Positions 1 to 7,861 of a DNA stretch of 43,200 bases are shown piece after piece. Under the pieces are notes generated by a model. It did not search any database, was not told the DNA's origin, and saw nothing but the letters and a program-made list of their open reading frames with translations. The DNA comes from a virus: positions 1 to 43,200 of IMG/VR virus record IMGVR_UViG_3300035560_000001; one strand, 5' to 3'. Position numbers and translations under genes: made by a program. Every line of letters starts with the position of its first letter. The first letter of the stretch is position 1.

Positions 1-14
1 GAAAGGGGAATAGA

Positions 15-212
15 ATGGTTTGGTATGAGCATCTATTCGGCGTTCTGGCGATGATAGGCGTTTGCTGGATTCTTGTTATGGCGTTTATATATGCTGCTTT
101 TTGGCTTTCTGGTCAGATTTCAGAGCAAGAAGAGAGAAGGCGGCAAGGTGATATTGAGGTCGTCCAGGAGTCACAGGACCCGAAGATCAGGACGTGCGAC
201 TTTGACGAATGA
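15..212 (+). CDS. Small single-pass membrane protein
   Basis: A 65-residue protein with one long hydrophobic stretch at about residues 8-33, followed by a charged, glutamine- and glutamate-rich tail that would face the cytoplasm. The start is set by the purine-rich AAAGGGGAATAGA directly before the ATG; that motif also contains a TAG that may end an upstream gene lying outside the window. It is the last gene before the terminator at 252-282, so it probably closes the lysis/late small-gene operon seen at the right end of the window. I recognise no family. A lysis accessory role is only a guess from size, membrane segment and position. Confidence 0.6.
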   Translation: MVWYEHLFGVLAMIGVCWILVMAFIYAAFWLSGQISEQEERRRQGDIEVVQESQDPKIRTCDFDE

Positions 213-251
213 ATGATAATCTGGTATAATTCAATAAATGGTCTATGCAGT

Positions 252-282
252 AGGGCGTCCATTGCGGGCGCTCTTTTTTTTT
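252..282 (+). terminator. Rho-independent terminator
   Basis: A 9-bp stem (252-260 with 266-274, two G-U pairs) and a 5-nt loop ATTGC are followed by a run of T to 282. It lies between the small membrane gene and the promoter at 285, so it insulates the upstream operon from the packaging operon. Confidence 0.85.
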
Positions 283-284
283 GT

Positions 285-313
285 TTGACAAAGCCTGTCA
301 CCTGTGGTATATT
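285..313 (+). promoter_or_regulatory. Sigma70-type promoter of the packaging/structural operon
   Basis: TTGACA at 285-290, a 17-nt spacer and TATATT at 308-313 match the bacterial housekeeping consensus almost perfectly. The expected start is near 320, giving a leader of about 90 nt before the first gene at 408. No operator-like palindrome is obvious around it. It is the only strong promoter I see ahead of the rightward block ending at 34280, so it is the likely source of the structural transcripts. Confidence 0.8.
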
Positions 314-407
314 AAAAGCGAAACATGTTTTTTCTCCACAGCAGCATCAGGGCGGGTGAACGCAAAACGGCATTCGTCCTGAGTCGTTTCTAATCAAGGC
401 GGATATT

Positions 408-1751
408 TTGAGCGAAGCAGCAACGACAACCTCGCTCGAAACGGGAGACTATTATATAGCCACTCTCCCATTGTCCGACGTTTCCCCCCATCCAGATAAC
501 CCAAGAATCCATACCAGAGAGCAAATAGACCGACTCAAGGCGTTCATATCTGACGTAGGTATTATCAAAGTCTCGATGGGTATACAGGAATCCACTAAGC
601 GGCTTTATGCTGGTCATGCCTTTCATCAAGCCTTGACGGAGCTTGGCTATAAATCAGAGCAATTCGTCATTAAAGACATGACGAATGCCGAAACGCTGAT
701 CGCTATGGCTGGCGATAATCAGGTCGGCGATATGAGTACCAACGATCCCATCAAGCTGAAGGCGATCAGCGTTGAGCTTCAGAAGATGGAGGTCAATATC
801 GAGCGCATGGGGTACAGTATGAAAGAGATTAACGCCATGCAACCGCGCCGTGAAGTCGTTGAGGACGACCCGCCAGAAGTGCAGGAGCGTGTTATTACGA
901 AGACTGGCGACCTGTGGCATTTGGGCAAGCATAGGGTACTATGTGGCGACTCGACGGTAGCTGGCGACGTGGAGCGGGTTATGGGCGGGGAGAAGGCGGA
1001 TATTTGCGTTACTTCGCCGCCATATTTCAATCAGCGTCCAGAGTATTCACAATTTGAGAGTTATGCAGAATATAATCGCTTTCTCGAGTCGGCGCTATCC
1101 AATGTCAAGCAAATCGCAGGTTTGCCTTTTGTGCTTGTTTGGAACACTGGAGACAATCAGCCTGATTGTCTCCCAATGGTAGCAGATCAAACGGTTCTTA
1201 TTCATGAGCTCGGATTCACATATCTGGATACAATCGTCTGGCGCAAGGCAGGAGCTGTATATTCGATACCACGAAGCGCTCATATTAGAACAAATCAGAA
1301 GTATTACCCTGCTCTATGCTGGGAGCCGATTATAGTCTTTAGGCTGGGAGAGACTATGCCTGCGTTTGATATATCGGACGTGGAAGCTGTCTCGAGTTGG
1401 GGTATGAATGTTTGGGAGATGAATCAAGTTGTAGGTTCGGAGCAATCGAAGATCGGGCATCCTGCTATCTATCCAGTCGAGTTGGCTTTCAGATCGCAGA
1501 TGTCCTATTCGTCAAGAGATTCGATGGTATACGACCCCTTTCTCGGCTCAGGCACAACGCTGATAGCCGCAGACCAACTCGACCGGGTGTGTTTTGGAAT
1601 TGAGATTAGCCCCCGATACTGCGACGTTATCGTAAAGCGATATATCAACCATTCCAGATTCGATGCCGCTGGCGTGTCAGTTGAGCGCGGTGGCAAGACG
1701 CTGACGTGGGAGCAAGCCGAGCGCAAGTCGCAACTCCCGAAGGTGGTATAG
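408..1751 (+). CDS. ParB-like domain fused to DNA methyltransferase
   Basis: Predicted site-specific DNA methyltransferase of 447 residues. Residues about 18-115 resemble a ParB/sulfiredoxin-like N-terminal domain (LPLSDVSPHPDNPR at 20-33, then AGHAFHQAL). The catalytic half has TSPPYF at 202-207 (motif IV) before DPFLGSGTT at 376-384 (motif I, AdoMet binding), the class-beta order. An S/DPPY motif allows N4-cytosine or N6-adenine methylation; TSPPY leans towards N4-cytosine. The start is a TTG with AAGGCGG a few bases upstream. No restriction endonuclease lies beside it, so it is an orphan enzyme, probably protecting phage DNA or marking it for packaging. This fusion is common in phages; the methylated site cannot be read from sequence. 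Confidence 0.9.
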   Translation: MSEAATTTSLETGDYYIATLPLSDVSPHPDNPRIHTREQIDRLKAFISDVGIIKVSMGIQESTKRLYAGHAFHQALTELGYKSEQFVIKDMTNAETLIAMAGDNQVGDMSTNDPIKLKAISVELQKMEVNIERMGYSMKEINAMQPRREVVEDDPPEVQERVITKTGDLWHLGKHRVLCGDSTVAGDVERVMGGEKADICVTSPPYFNQRPEYSQFESYAEYNRFLESALSNVKQIAGLPFVLVWNTGDNQPDCLPMVADQTVLIHELGFTYLDTIVWRKAGAVYSIPRSAHIRTNQKYYPALCWEPIIVFRLGETMPAFDISDVEAVSSWGMNVWEMNQVVGSEQSKIGHPAIYPVELAFRSQMSYSSRDSMVYDPFLGSGTTLIAADQLDRVCFGIEISPRYCDVIVKRYINHSRFDAAGVSVERGGKTLTWEQAERKSQLPKVV

Positions 1752-1976
1752 ATGTTAGTTATCAATGAAGATGTGGACATTATGGAGAAGCTGTTGGAGC
1801 ATGTTTGCGGAACGTGCGCTCATGCGAAGCTGAATGAGAATCTGTCATCGCATAAACGCATCTGTGCCGATGGATATGGATTCAGGCACCTGATGGCGAA
1901 AGGTTGCGGAGCGTGGAGCGATGCAGAAATCGAAAAAGCTCCCGACCTTTATCTCATGGAAGTTGTACGAAGGTGA
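1752..1976 (+). CDS. Small cysteine-containing protein, unknown
   Basis: A 74-residue protein whose ATG follows the methyltransferase stop directly, with AAGGTGG upstream as ribosome site. It has four cysteines: a CGTC pair near residues 19-22 and single cysteines near 38 and 52. That spacing could bind zinc. No family is recognised. Its place between methyltransferase and small terminase suggests an accessory to DNA modification or packaging, which is inference only. Confidence 0.6.
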   Translation: MLVINEDVDIMEKLLEHVCGTCAHAKLNENLSSHKRICADGYGFRHLMAKGCGAWSDAEIEKAPDLYLMEVVRR

Positions 1977-1982
1977 TATGAT

Positions 1983-2492
1983 GTGGTTGAGACTAAGCGA
2001 CATGGCGACGCTTTTGATTACTATTACTCGCTGGGAGCAGAGCGAAGTTGTCAGAAGGTTGCCAATAAGTTTACAGTCTCCAGAACGTCAGTAAATAAGT
2101 GGAAGACGTCGTTTAACTGGCACGAGCGAGTCATCCAACGAGACATCGAGATCAACCGCAAAACCGAAGCAAAGACCAACAAGGCAATCGTAAACACCAA
2201 AGCCGACTACCGGGCGGACATCAAAAAGAACCGAGAGGAACTGGTGGTCATCCGCTCCCGATTCGAGAAGCTGATCGCCGATGCAACTGCAAAGATAGCG
2301 GCTGGTGAGATAGCGATCAAGGATGTGAGCGAGCTGGATCGAGTGGCGTCTAGCCTCAAGAAGCTGCACGACCTGGACAAGGATTATATCAACCTGGACC
2401 TGAAGCTCATCGGCGAAGACATCCCCGATAGATCAGATCTGAATATCAAGCTGGAGCTGCCAAAGGACTTGAACCTTGACGACATTATCTGA
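1983..2492 (+). CDS. Terminase small subunit
   Basis: A 169-residue protein directly before the large terminase and overlapping it by 17 nt. Residues about 17-48 form a helix-turn-helix (SCQKVANKFTVSRTSVNKWK), as expected for DNA recognition at the packaging site. A long charged coiled-coil-like region (about 55-135) could mediate ring assembly. The start is GTG, supported by AAGGTGA seven bases upstream. In tailed phages this subunit binds the pac or cos site and loads the motor. The call rests on HTH, size and position rather than a strong family signature. Confidence 0.8.
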   Translation: MVETKRHGDAFDYYYSLGAERSCQKVANKFTVSRTSVNKWKTSFNWHERVIQRDIEINRKTEAKTNKAIVNTKADYRADIKKNREELVVIRSRFEKLIADATAKIAAGEIAIKDVSELDRVASSLKKLHDLDKDYINLDLKLIGEDIPDRSDLNIKLELPKDLNLDDII

Positions 2493-3810
2493 GACGACAT
2501 TATCCGACATGATTGGCGATCAAGTCGAATTCCCCGAAGAACTGCCTCAGGAGCAGACTATCGAATGGGATTTGAGACAGGTCAAGAGTCTGATAAACAA
2601 GAAGTTCTACCCCCTGCTCATGGACAAGAAGCGGTTTCTTGTCTTGATGGGCGGAGCTGGCTCTGGCAAGTCGCATTGGATCGCCCAGAATTTTATCATC
2701 CGCATCCTGGCAGGCATATCCAGGGGCATCAAGCATAACATACTCGCTGTTAGAAAGACCTCGCCATCCGTCCGCTATTCCGTTTTCCTTCTATTCAAGC
2801 ACTACATAGACGAATGGAATCTCCGGTCATTGGTTGACATCAAAGAATCTACGATGGAGATCCGTTGGATGGGCGGCTCGACGATCCGATGTGCTGGCAT
2901 GGATGATCCCGAAAAGATTAAGTCATTCGAGAATCTGACCAGTGCATGGGCGGAAGAGGCGACGGAGTTCAACGAGATCGACATAATACAGTTGAATCTT
3001 CGGCTTCGGGGCAGGAAGGAAACGAAGAAGCAGATCGCCTTATCATTCAATCCTGTCGATCAATTCTCGTTTCTCAATGATAGGTTCTTCATCGCCGGGC
3101 AGCCCAAAGAAAACGATCCCGCCGCGACTGTCATGCACTCCACATACAAAGACAATGACTTTCTGAACGACCCAGAATACGAGGCGGAATTGGAGGCGCT
3201 TAGAGAGCAGGACGAGAACCTGGGGAATATCTATGCTGATGGTATCTGGGGCGTATTGAGGAACCTCATCTATCCGAACTGGCGGGAGCTCGGAGCGGCT
3301 GACTGGCCTGACAAGTTCGATGACGTGATCTATGGGCTTGATTTCGGCGACGCTCATGCTATGGTCCTGGTAGAGATCGGGATGATAGAAGACGAGATAT
3401 ACGAGCGACCGTTGCTCTTTGAGTCGAGGGTAGATATAGATACTTTCGTTGAGCGGTTCGAGGCTCTGGAAGTAAACAAAAATTCCTATATGTACGCCGA
3501 TCCCTCGAGGCCTGATCTGATACGGATTATAGAAGATGGCGGATTCAACATCTATCCCGCTGACAATGATGTGAAGGCGGGGCTGTCCCTGGTGAAGACC
3601 AAAAATCCTTTCGTCTATGTTGAAAGCGAGGAGGGGCTTGCGTATCTGAAGCAACGCAAGGGATACAAGCTCAAAGAGGATCGGCATGGCAATGTATACG
3701 ATTTCCAGCCCATAAAGATACGGGACGACGGCCCCGATGCTGAACGCTATGGACTGTATACTTACTTCAGCGAAATGGATATGATCCCCAAAGTGTTAGG
3801 ACACCTATGA
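2476..3810 (+). CDS. Terminase large subunit (packaging ATPase/nuclease)
   Basis: DNA-packaging motor of the Terminase_3 (PBSX/SPP1-like) type, 444 residues. The ATPase half shows Walker A GGAGSGKS at 59-66, Walker B SAWAEEATEF at 156-165 and a coupling motif SFNP at 190-193. The RNase H-like nuclease half starts near YGLDFGD (286-292) with further acidic residues at ADPSRPD (341-347) and DDGPDAERY near the end. Length is typical. The TTG start at 2476 has AAAGGA upstream and gives a 17-nt overlap with the small subunit; ATG at 2509 is an alternative. It docks on the portal and cuts concatemeric DNA at headful or cos ends. Confidence 0.97.
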   Translation: MTTLSETTLSDMIGDQVEFPEELPQEQTIEWDLRQVKSLINKKFYPLLMDKKRFLVLMGGAGSGKSHWIAQNFIIRILAGISRGIKHNILAVRKTSPSVRYSVFLLFKHYIDEWNLRSLVDIKESTMEIRWMGGSTIRCAGMDDPEKIKSFENLTSAWAEEATEFNEIDIIQLNLRLRGRKETKKQIALSFNPVDQFSFLNDRFFIAGQPKENDPAATVMHSTYKDNDFLNDPEYEAELEALREQDENLGNIYADGIWGVLRNLIYPNWRELGAADWPDKFDDVIYGLDFGDAHAMVLVEIGMIEDEIYERPLLFESRVDIDTFVERFEALEVNKNSYMYADPSRPDLIRIIEDGGFNIYPADNDVKAGLSLVKTKNPFVYVESEEGLAYLKQRKGYKLKEDRHGNVYDFQPIKIRDDGPDAERYGLYTYFSEMDMIPKVLGHL

Positions 3811-5210
3811 GCATCAGAACGAAACTCGCCAGGGCGATAATAGGGAAGTCAGCGTTGAGCAAGTCAGACTTTGGCGACTGGGATTCGTTTATTGCCGGCA
3901 TAGGCCAGAAGAAGAAGACGGGAGAGATACTGTGGAACGACTACGCAGGGCAGCGACGACAGTACAAAGGCACGACGTACAACTGTATCAACAAGATAGC
4001 CCCTGCTGTTGCGGCGGTTCCGCTCCATCTATTCATTCCGGATGGGAACGATGTTCGGGAAGAGAAGAAGATCTCTGTTGATGATGATATGAAGGCGTTT
4101 TTATTGACCCGGCCGCACTGCAAGGCGATAATGAAGGTCAGCGAAGATGTGGAGGAGATCACGGATCACGCCGCTCTGGATATATTTACGAGGGCGAATG
4201 GGGCCATGTCTCGACACCAGACATTCGAGCTTTTGATAATCGACATGAAGCTGTACGGCAACTGCTACTGGCTACCGATTATGAATCAGACCGACTCGTT
4301 TCCTGCTATGCTTCAGTTCCTGCCAGTGGAGAAGATGAAGCCCATCGAGAAGGACGGGATCACGACGGGATATAAATTGAAGCGGAGAGCGCCGCATCGT
4401 GATAAGATCTTTAAGCTGGAGGAGATCGTGCATTTCTTCTACCCGAATCCGCATAGCAATGGCGAGGGCTTCTCTCCGGTGAGTGCAGGATCTCAGTGGA
4501 TAAGCGGGGAGGGGCTGATAGCCACATTCCAGAACAGCACATTGACAAACATGGGAATTCCTGCTAGCGTGGTGAAAATACTGAGGCGAATGCCATCGGA
4601 TGAGTTCAACGACTTCAAGAAAGAGTTTGGCGATCTCTTTGGTGGCCCTATGAAGACGGGCAAGATGGCGTTTACTCAGGGCGAATGGCAGCTTGAGAAG
4701 CTGGGCCAGACGCTGGCAGAGATGGGGTATCTGGAAGGCGCGAAATTGATGCGAGAGTTCATTGCAAACACGATGGGCGTTCCTATCTCAAAGTTGACTA
4801 TGGAATCGTCTAACAGGGCCGTGGCAGATGTTGGTAAGACAGAGTTCCAGCGCGATACCATACTCCCGGACCTGACGATGATTTCCCAGGAGATGACTGA
4901 GAGTCTGATTCCCCTGTTCCCCTCGCTGGTAGGCACCGGCGCTTTCTATATGTTTAGCGATCCAGTCGATGAGGATATGAGAAACAAGATGCTTATGAGG
5001 CGTATCAACCGCACAACAAGCGTGACAACTCCCAATGAAGAGCGGCAGGAAGACGGACGCGAGCCGCATGATTCACCAGAAGCCGACAGCCTCGCTCCAG
5101 CAAGTGCGCTGTCATTGACGGGCAGTCCAGAACAGCAAGCGAGGTCGGCTATTGACACGGCAGTCGATAAGGCCATTGACGAAATGCGAAATGGCGACTG
5201 TCACGACTAA
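3807..5210 (+). CDS. Portal protein (HK97 family)
   Basis: A 467-residue portal, the dodecameric ring at the capsid vertex through which DNA passes. Sequence features fit the Phage_portal family: an early YNCINKIAPAVAAVPLHLF segment, the central wing/clip region with IAFQNS-like ATFQNSTLTNMG, and the later FIANTMGVPISKL helix. The C-terminal 80 residues are polar and probably disordered (SPEADSLAPASA). The ATG overlaps the terminase stop (ATGA), so the two are translationally coupled, which fits motor-portal partnership. Confidence 0.95.
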   Translation: MSIRTKLARAIIGKSALSKSDFGDWDSFIAGIGQKKKTGEILWNDYAGQRRQYKGTTYNCINKIAPAVAAVPLHLFIPDGNDVREEKKISVDDDMKAFLLTRPHCKAIMKVSEDVEEITDHAALDIFTRANGAMSRHQTFELLIIDMKLYGNCYWLPIMNQTDSFPAMLQFLPVEKMKPIEKDGITTGYKLKRRAPHRDKIFKLEEIVHFFYPNPHSNGEGFSPVSAGSQWISGEGLIATFQNSTLTNMGIPASVVKILRRMPSDEFNDFKKEFGDLFGGPMKTGKMAFTQGEWQLEKLGQTLAEMGYLEGAKLMREFIANTMGVPISKLTMESSNRAVADVGKTEFQRDTILPDLTMISQEMTESLIPLFPSLVGTGAFYMFSDPVDEDMRNKMLMRRINRTTSVTTPNEERQEDGREPHDSPEADSLAPASALSLTGSPEQQARSAIDTAVDKAIDEMRNGDCHD

Positions 5211-5221
5211 AAGGGGATAGA
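5211..5221 (+). repeat. Repeated RBS/boundary motif AAGGGGATAGA (copy 1 of 6)
   Basis: The exact 11-mer occurs six times, always 2-4 nt before an ATG: 5211-5221, 5410-5420, 21140-21150, 24893-24903, 25979-25989 and 26165-26175. In the copies at 5410 and 26165 the TAG inside the motif is the stop codon of the preceding gene, so one sequence serves as C-terminal codons, stop and ribosome site. Near-copies precede the genes at 15 and 19827. Confidence 0.8.
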
Positions 5222-5224
5222 AAA

Positions 5225-5419
5225 ATGAATGGTGAAACTGAAGGCAGGGAAAGATCAGGACAGGGAAGGGTGTATGTAGACAGAAATGGGCAGTTGCAAT
5301 ATGAATACCGCGAACCTGCACCCATGAATCAGAAACTCGTAGATTTTATAGTAGACTGTTTCTATAGCGCAAACCCACATATCGAAAGGCCAGAAGATGA
5401 CAGCGAGAAAAGGGGATAG
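5225..5419 (+). CDS. Small hypothetical protein
   Basis: A 64-residue acidic, polar protein between portal and head morphogenesis genes, with no membrane segment or cysteine pair. It is preceded by one AAGGGGATAGA motif and ends inside another (its last codons read KRG then TAG). Being bracketed by the same 11-mer makes it look like an exchangeable insert rather than a core head gene. Function unknown. Confidence 0.65.
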   Translation: MNGETEGRERSGQGRVYVDRNGQLQYEYREPAPMNQKLVDFIVDCFYSANPHIERPEDDSEKRG

Positions 5420-5423
5420 AAGT

Positions 5424-5741
5424 ATGAGGATACTGGAGATCAATGAATGTAGTGAGTGTCCATGTTTTGCCATAACACTTGGCGGAATTAGATGCCGGCA
5501 TGAGGACAATAAGCACAGGATCATTCATGAACTCCCTGGCGATGATCATTGGGATGAATGGAATGAGCTTATGAAGCATTGTCCGACGCCCGAATGGTGC
5601 AGCATTCCGCTTCTACCAGCGATTGGTATAGATGATAGCAAGCCGGATATAATCAGCCGGACGTTGAATAGTTGCCAATGGTGGGCTGAGAAGATAATAG
5701 GATTGAGGTCGAAACATGACGGCAAGCCCGGCACTAATTGA
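5424..5741 (+). CDS. Small cysteine-rich hypothetical protein
   Basis: A 105-residue protein starting at the ATG four bases after the AAGGGGATAGA motif; an upstream in-frame ATG at 5397 lies inside the previous gene and has no ribosome site. Cysteines cluster at the N terminus (NECSECPCF, then RCRH) and recur at HCPTPEWC and SCQWW, a pattern compatible with zinc or iron-sulfur binding. It overlaps the head morphogenesis gene by 26 nt. No family recognised. Confidence 0.7.
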   Translation: MRILEINECSECPCFAITLGGIRCRHEDNKHRIIHELPGDDHWDEWNELMKHCPTPEWCSIPLLPAIGIDDSKPDIISRTLNSCQWWAEKIIGLRSKHDGKPGTN

Positions 5742-6564
5742 ATATGCAGCGACACGGCTCATTGACTTACAGAAGGCTGTGTCATGGCAACAGTTCGAGC
5801 GATGGACGCGACGCTATAGAAGAGCAGTTGAGCATCAAGTGCGAGTCTTTTTCCGAAAGCAGGAGAACGAAATTATCGGCAATATCAATGCCGGTAAGTC
5901 GATCATGAAGCATATCAGAGACTTAGCCGCTCTCAAAGGCCCGAATCAATGGCTGGACATGGTGAAGTGGCAAATAATCTTTGAGGAATATGGTCAACTG
6001 TTTCTCCCCGAGGTCATTGGAGATAAAGGGCAGATCGAGATGGAGCAGCTGCTGATTGGCATTGACTTCGACGTGGAGAATCCGCGTGTACTGGCCTTCA
6101 TCAATCAGCGCAGCTTCCGCTTCTCATTCGACACCAACGCAGGGACGCAGCAGGCACTCAGGGACATATTCAACGCGTCCATAACAGCCGGCGAGGGCGT
6201 TCCTGAGATGACGAGGCGTATCAACGAGCTATTCACGTTTAAGAAGCGTTATCAGGCAGGGCAGATCGCCAGGAGCGAGGTTATACGGGCGAGCAACTTT
6301 GCCGCAGAGCAGAGCTATATGCAATCTGGCGTTGTCTCAAAGAAGCAATGGCTCACGTCGAAAGATGCGCGTGTCTGTCCCTACTGCGAACCGATGCAGG
6401 GACGTGAGGTTGTTCTTGGCATGGTATTCTTTCAGCGAGGGGACGTGTTGCAGAATCCCGATCCTGAGAGCGTAGCGACGCTCAATCTGGACTATGAAGA
6501 CATTTTTCATCCGCCATTGCATGTGCAGTGTCGGTGTACGCTGATACCGATTCTGGCGGCATAG
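5716..6564 (+). CDS. Phage head morphogenesis protein (SPP1 gp7/Mu F-like minor head protein)
   Basis: A 282-residue minor capsid protein. The last third carries the family signature: IARSEVIRASNFAAEQSY, QWLTSKDARVCPYC (paired cysteines) and HPPLHVQCRCTL at the C terminus. The N-terminal half is helical and basic. In SPP1 and related phages this protein binds the portal and travels with DNA or helps procapsid assembly. It lies in the expected place, between portal and prohead protease. The ATG has GAGG upstream and overlaps the previous gene. Confidence 0.92.
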   Translation: MTASPALIEYAATRLIDLQKAVSWQQFERWTRRYRRAVEHQVRVFFRKQENEIIGNINAGKSIMKHIRDLAALKGPNQWLDMVKWQIIFEEYGQLFLPEVIGDKGQIEMEQLLIGIDFDVENPRVLAFINQRSFRFSFDTNAGTQQALRDIFNASITAGEGVPEMTRRINELFTFKKRYQAGQIARSEVIRASNFAAEQSYMQSGVVSKKQWLTSKDARVCPYCEPMQGREVVLGMVFFQRGDVLQNPDPESVATLNLDYEDIFHPPLHVQCRCTLIPILAA

Positions 6565-6573
6565 GAGATTGAC

Positions 6574-6807
6574 ATGATCAGCAGGGAATGGAAGGGGTAT
6601 AGCAAAGAAGACAGAGCGATGATAAAAGAGATCGTTGGCAAAGTCTGCGATGGCGAAAAACTTACAGATGATGAGATTGGATTCTTGAATGAGCGATCCT
6701 TCCATGCCATAAGATCGGAAATATCGAGGGATGGGCAAGATCTTGCATGGGATGGTTCTAGAGATTTCACTGACTTCGTGGCGTTTTTGATGACCATCGA
6801 CGATTAG
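6574..6807 (+). CDS. Small acidic hypothetical protein
   Basis: A 77-residue charged helical protein with TAGGAGATTGAC before the ATG. It sits in the head operon between the morphogenesis protein and the prohead protease. No motif, cysteine or membrane segment stands out. An assembly accessory role is possible, but nothing in the sequence shows it. Confidence 0.65.
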   Translation: MISREWKGYSKEDRAMIKEIVGKVCDGEKLTDDEIGFLNERSFHAIRSEISRDGQDLAWDGSRDFTDFVAFLMTIDD

Positions 6808-6817
6808 GAGATCTATC

Positions 6818-7750
6818 ATGAGTGTATTGACTATCAAACAGATATTGGATTCATTCGAGGGCGATATACCTGAGCTATTCACGAAGACCTTGGGCAGTCT
6901 TGCTCCAGAAGACGAGATCATCAGAAAGCAGCTTCCCGCCCGTTTGCTCAGATTCGACGAAGACGAGACGGCGGCGGTGGGCGTGATCTCCAGCATACGC
7001 AAGGACAGGGACGACGAGGTTCTGCTCTCTGAAGGCATCGACATAACTAACTATTCAGGCATCGTGCTATGGAATCATAATTACTTCGGCGGGTCGATTC
7101 CTCATGCGACTAATGAGTGGGTAGCCAAAGACCCGACTCGCGGCGTTCCATACCGGGTCGTGGCGAAGACTCAGTATCTCACGGAGATGTCGCCGCTCGG
7201 CAATGATGTCTATCGCTATAGACAGGCAGAGCATCCGCTTGGTTTTTCAGTGGGATTCAGATCGACCGAAAGCGTGAGAAAAGATCAGACGGGTTATGAC
7301 GAGGTATATAAAGACTGGCTGCCGCGTGTCAAGACCATGCTCAAAGACGAGGGGCTGAAGTCTGTTCCAGGCGAGTTCGAGAAGCCGTACAGATTCATCA
7401 CGAAATGGGAAATGTGGGAATACAGCGACGTTTATATCGGGTCTAACGTTGACGCCGTTCAGTTAGCTGTCAAAAGCGGGATATTGACTCCCGAAGAGGC
7501 TAAGTTGCTGGTGGATTTCAGCGCAGAATATCCGCCGGACGAACCGGATAAAATCGCTGTGCTTGAGAAACGAATAGCAGAACTTCAGGCATCTCTTGAC
7601 ATGCTACTCGGACAAGGGGATTTTACCGGACTGATGCCGACCATCGATCTGGAGAAGGCGTGGAATAATGCCAGGATAACGACTGGACGGAATGCCGAAG
7701 AGGTTGACGACGTAGATTTTGAGAAGATGTGGAACGAAACCACAGGATAA
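6818..7750 (+). CDS. Prohead serine protease, with coiled-coil extension
   Basis: A 310-residue HK97-type maturation protease (U35/S78-like). Candidate catalytic residues are His87 in LWNHNY and Ser144 in LGFSVGF. After the protease domain (about 40-235), a heptad-like segment (LEKRIAELQASLDMLL, about 250-270) and an acidic C terminus suggest a built-in scaffolding part. It would cleave the N-terminal delta domain of the capsid protein during maturation. Start supported by AGGAGATCTATC before the ATG. Confidence 0.92.
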   Translation: MSVLTIKQILDSFEGDIPELFTKTLGSLAPEDEIIRKQLPARLLRFDEDETAAVGVISSIRKDRDDEVLLSEGIDITNYSGIVLWNHNYFGGSIPHATNEWVAKDPTRGVPYRVVAKTQYLTEMSPLGNDVYRYRQAEHPLGFSVGFRSTESVRKDQTGYDEVYKDWLPRVKTMLKDEGLKSVPGEFEKPYRFITKWEMWEYSDVYIGSNVDAVQLAVKSGILTPEEAKLLVDFSAEYPPDEPDKIAVLEKRIAELQASLDMLLGQGDFTGLMPTIDLEKAWNNARITTGRNAEEVDDVDFEKMWNETTG

Positions 7751-7765
7751 GCTATCAGGAAGAAA

Positions 7766-7802
7766 AAGCCGGGGGACGTTAGCTCGCTTAACGTTAGGGC
7801 TT
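7766..7802 (+). promoter_or_regulatory. Stem-loop leader upstream of the capsid gene
   Basis: AAGCC (7766-7770) can pair with GGCTT (7798-7802), enclosing a second stem ACGTTA (7776-7781) with TAACGT (7789-7794) and a 7-nt loop. ACGTTAG is also directly repeated here. The stem-loop lies in the 111-nt gap before the capsid gene, the longest gap in the head region. No T run follows, so it is not a terminator. It may stabilise or process the capsid mRNA. Confidence 0.45.
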
Positions 7803-7861
7803 CGATTCTGGGGATAGACATAGAGAAGCAATACTATCAACATCAATCGAGGTGAAAGGAA

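Noticed and set aside
5397-5423. Earlier ATG start for the cysteine-rich gene at 5424
   Set aside because: It lies within the preceding gene and has no ribosome site, whereas AAGGGGATAGA sits correctly before 5424.
3043-7044. Reverse-strand open frames of 214 and 235 codons (3043-3687, 6337-7044)
   Set aside because: Antisense shadows of the large terminase and of the head morphogenesis/protease genes, with no ribosome sites or recognisable domains.
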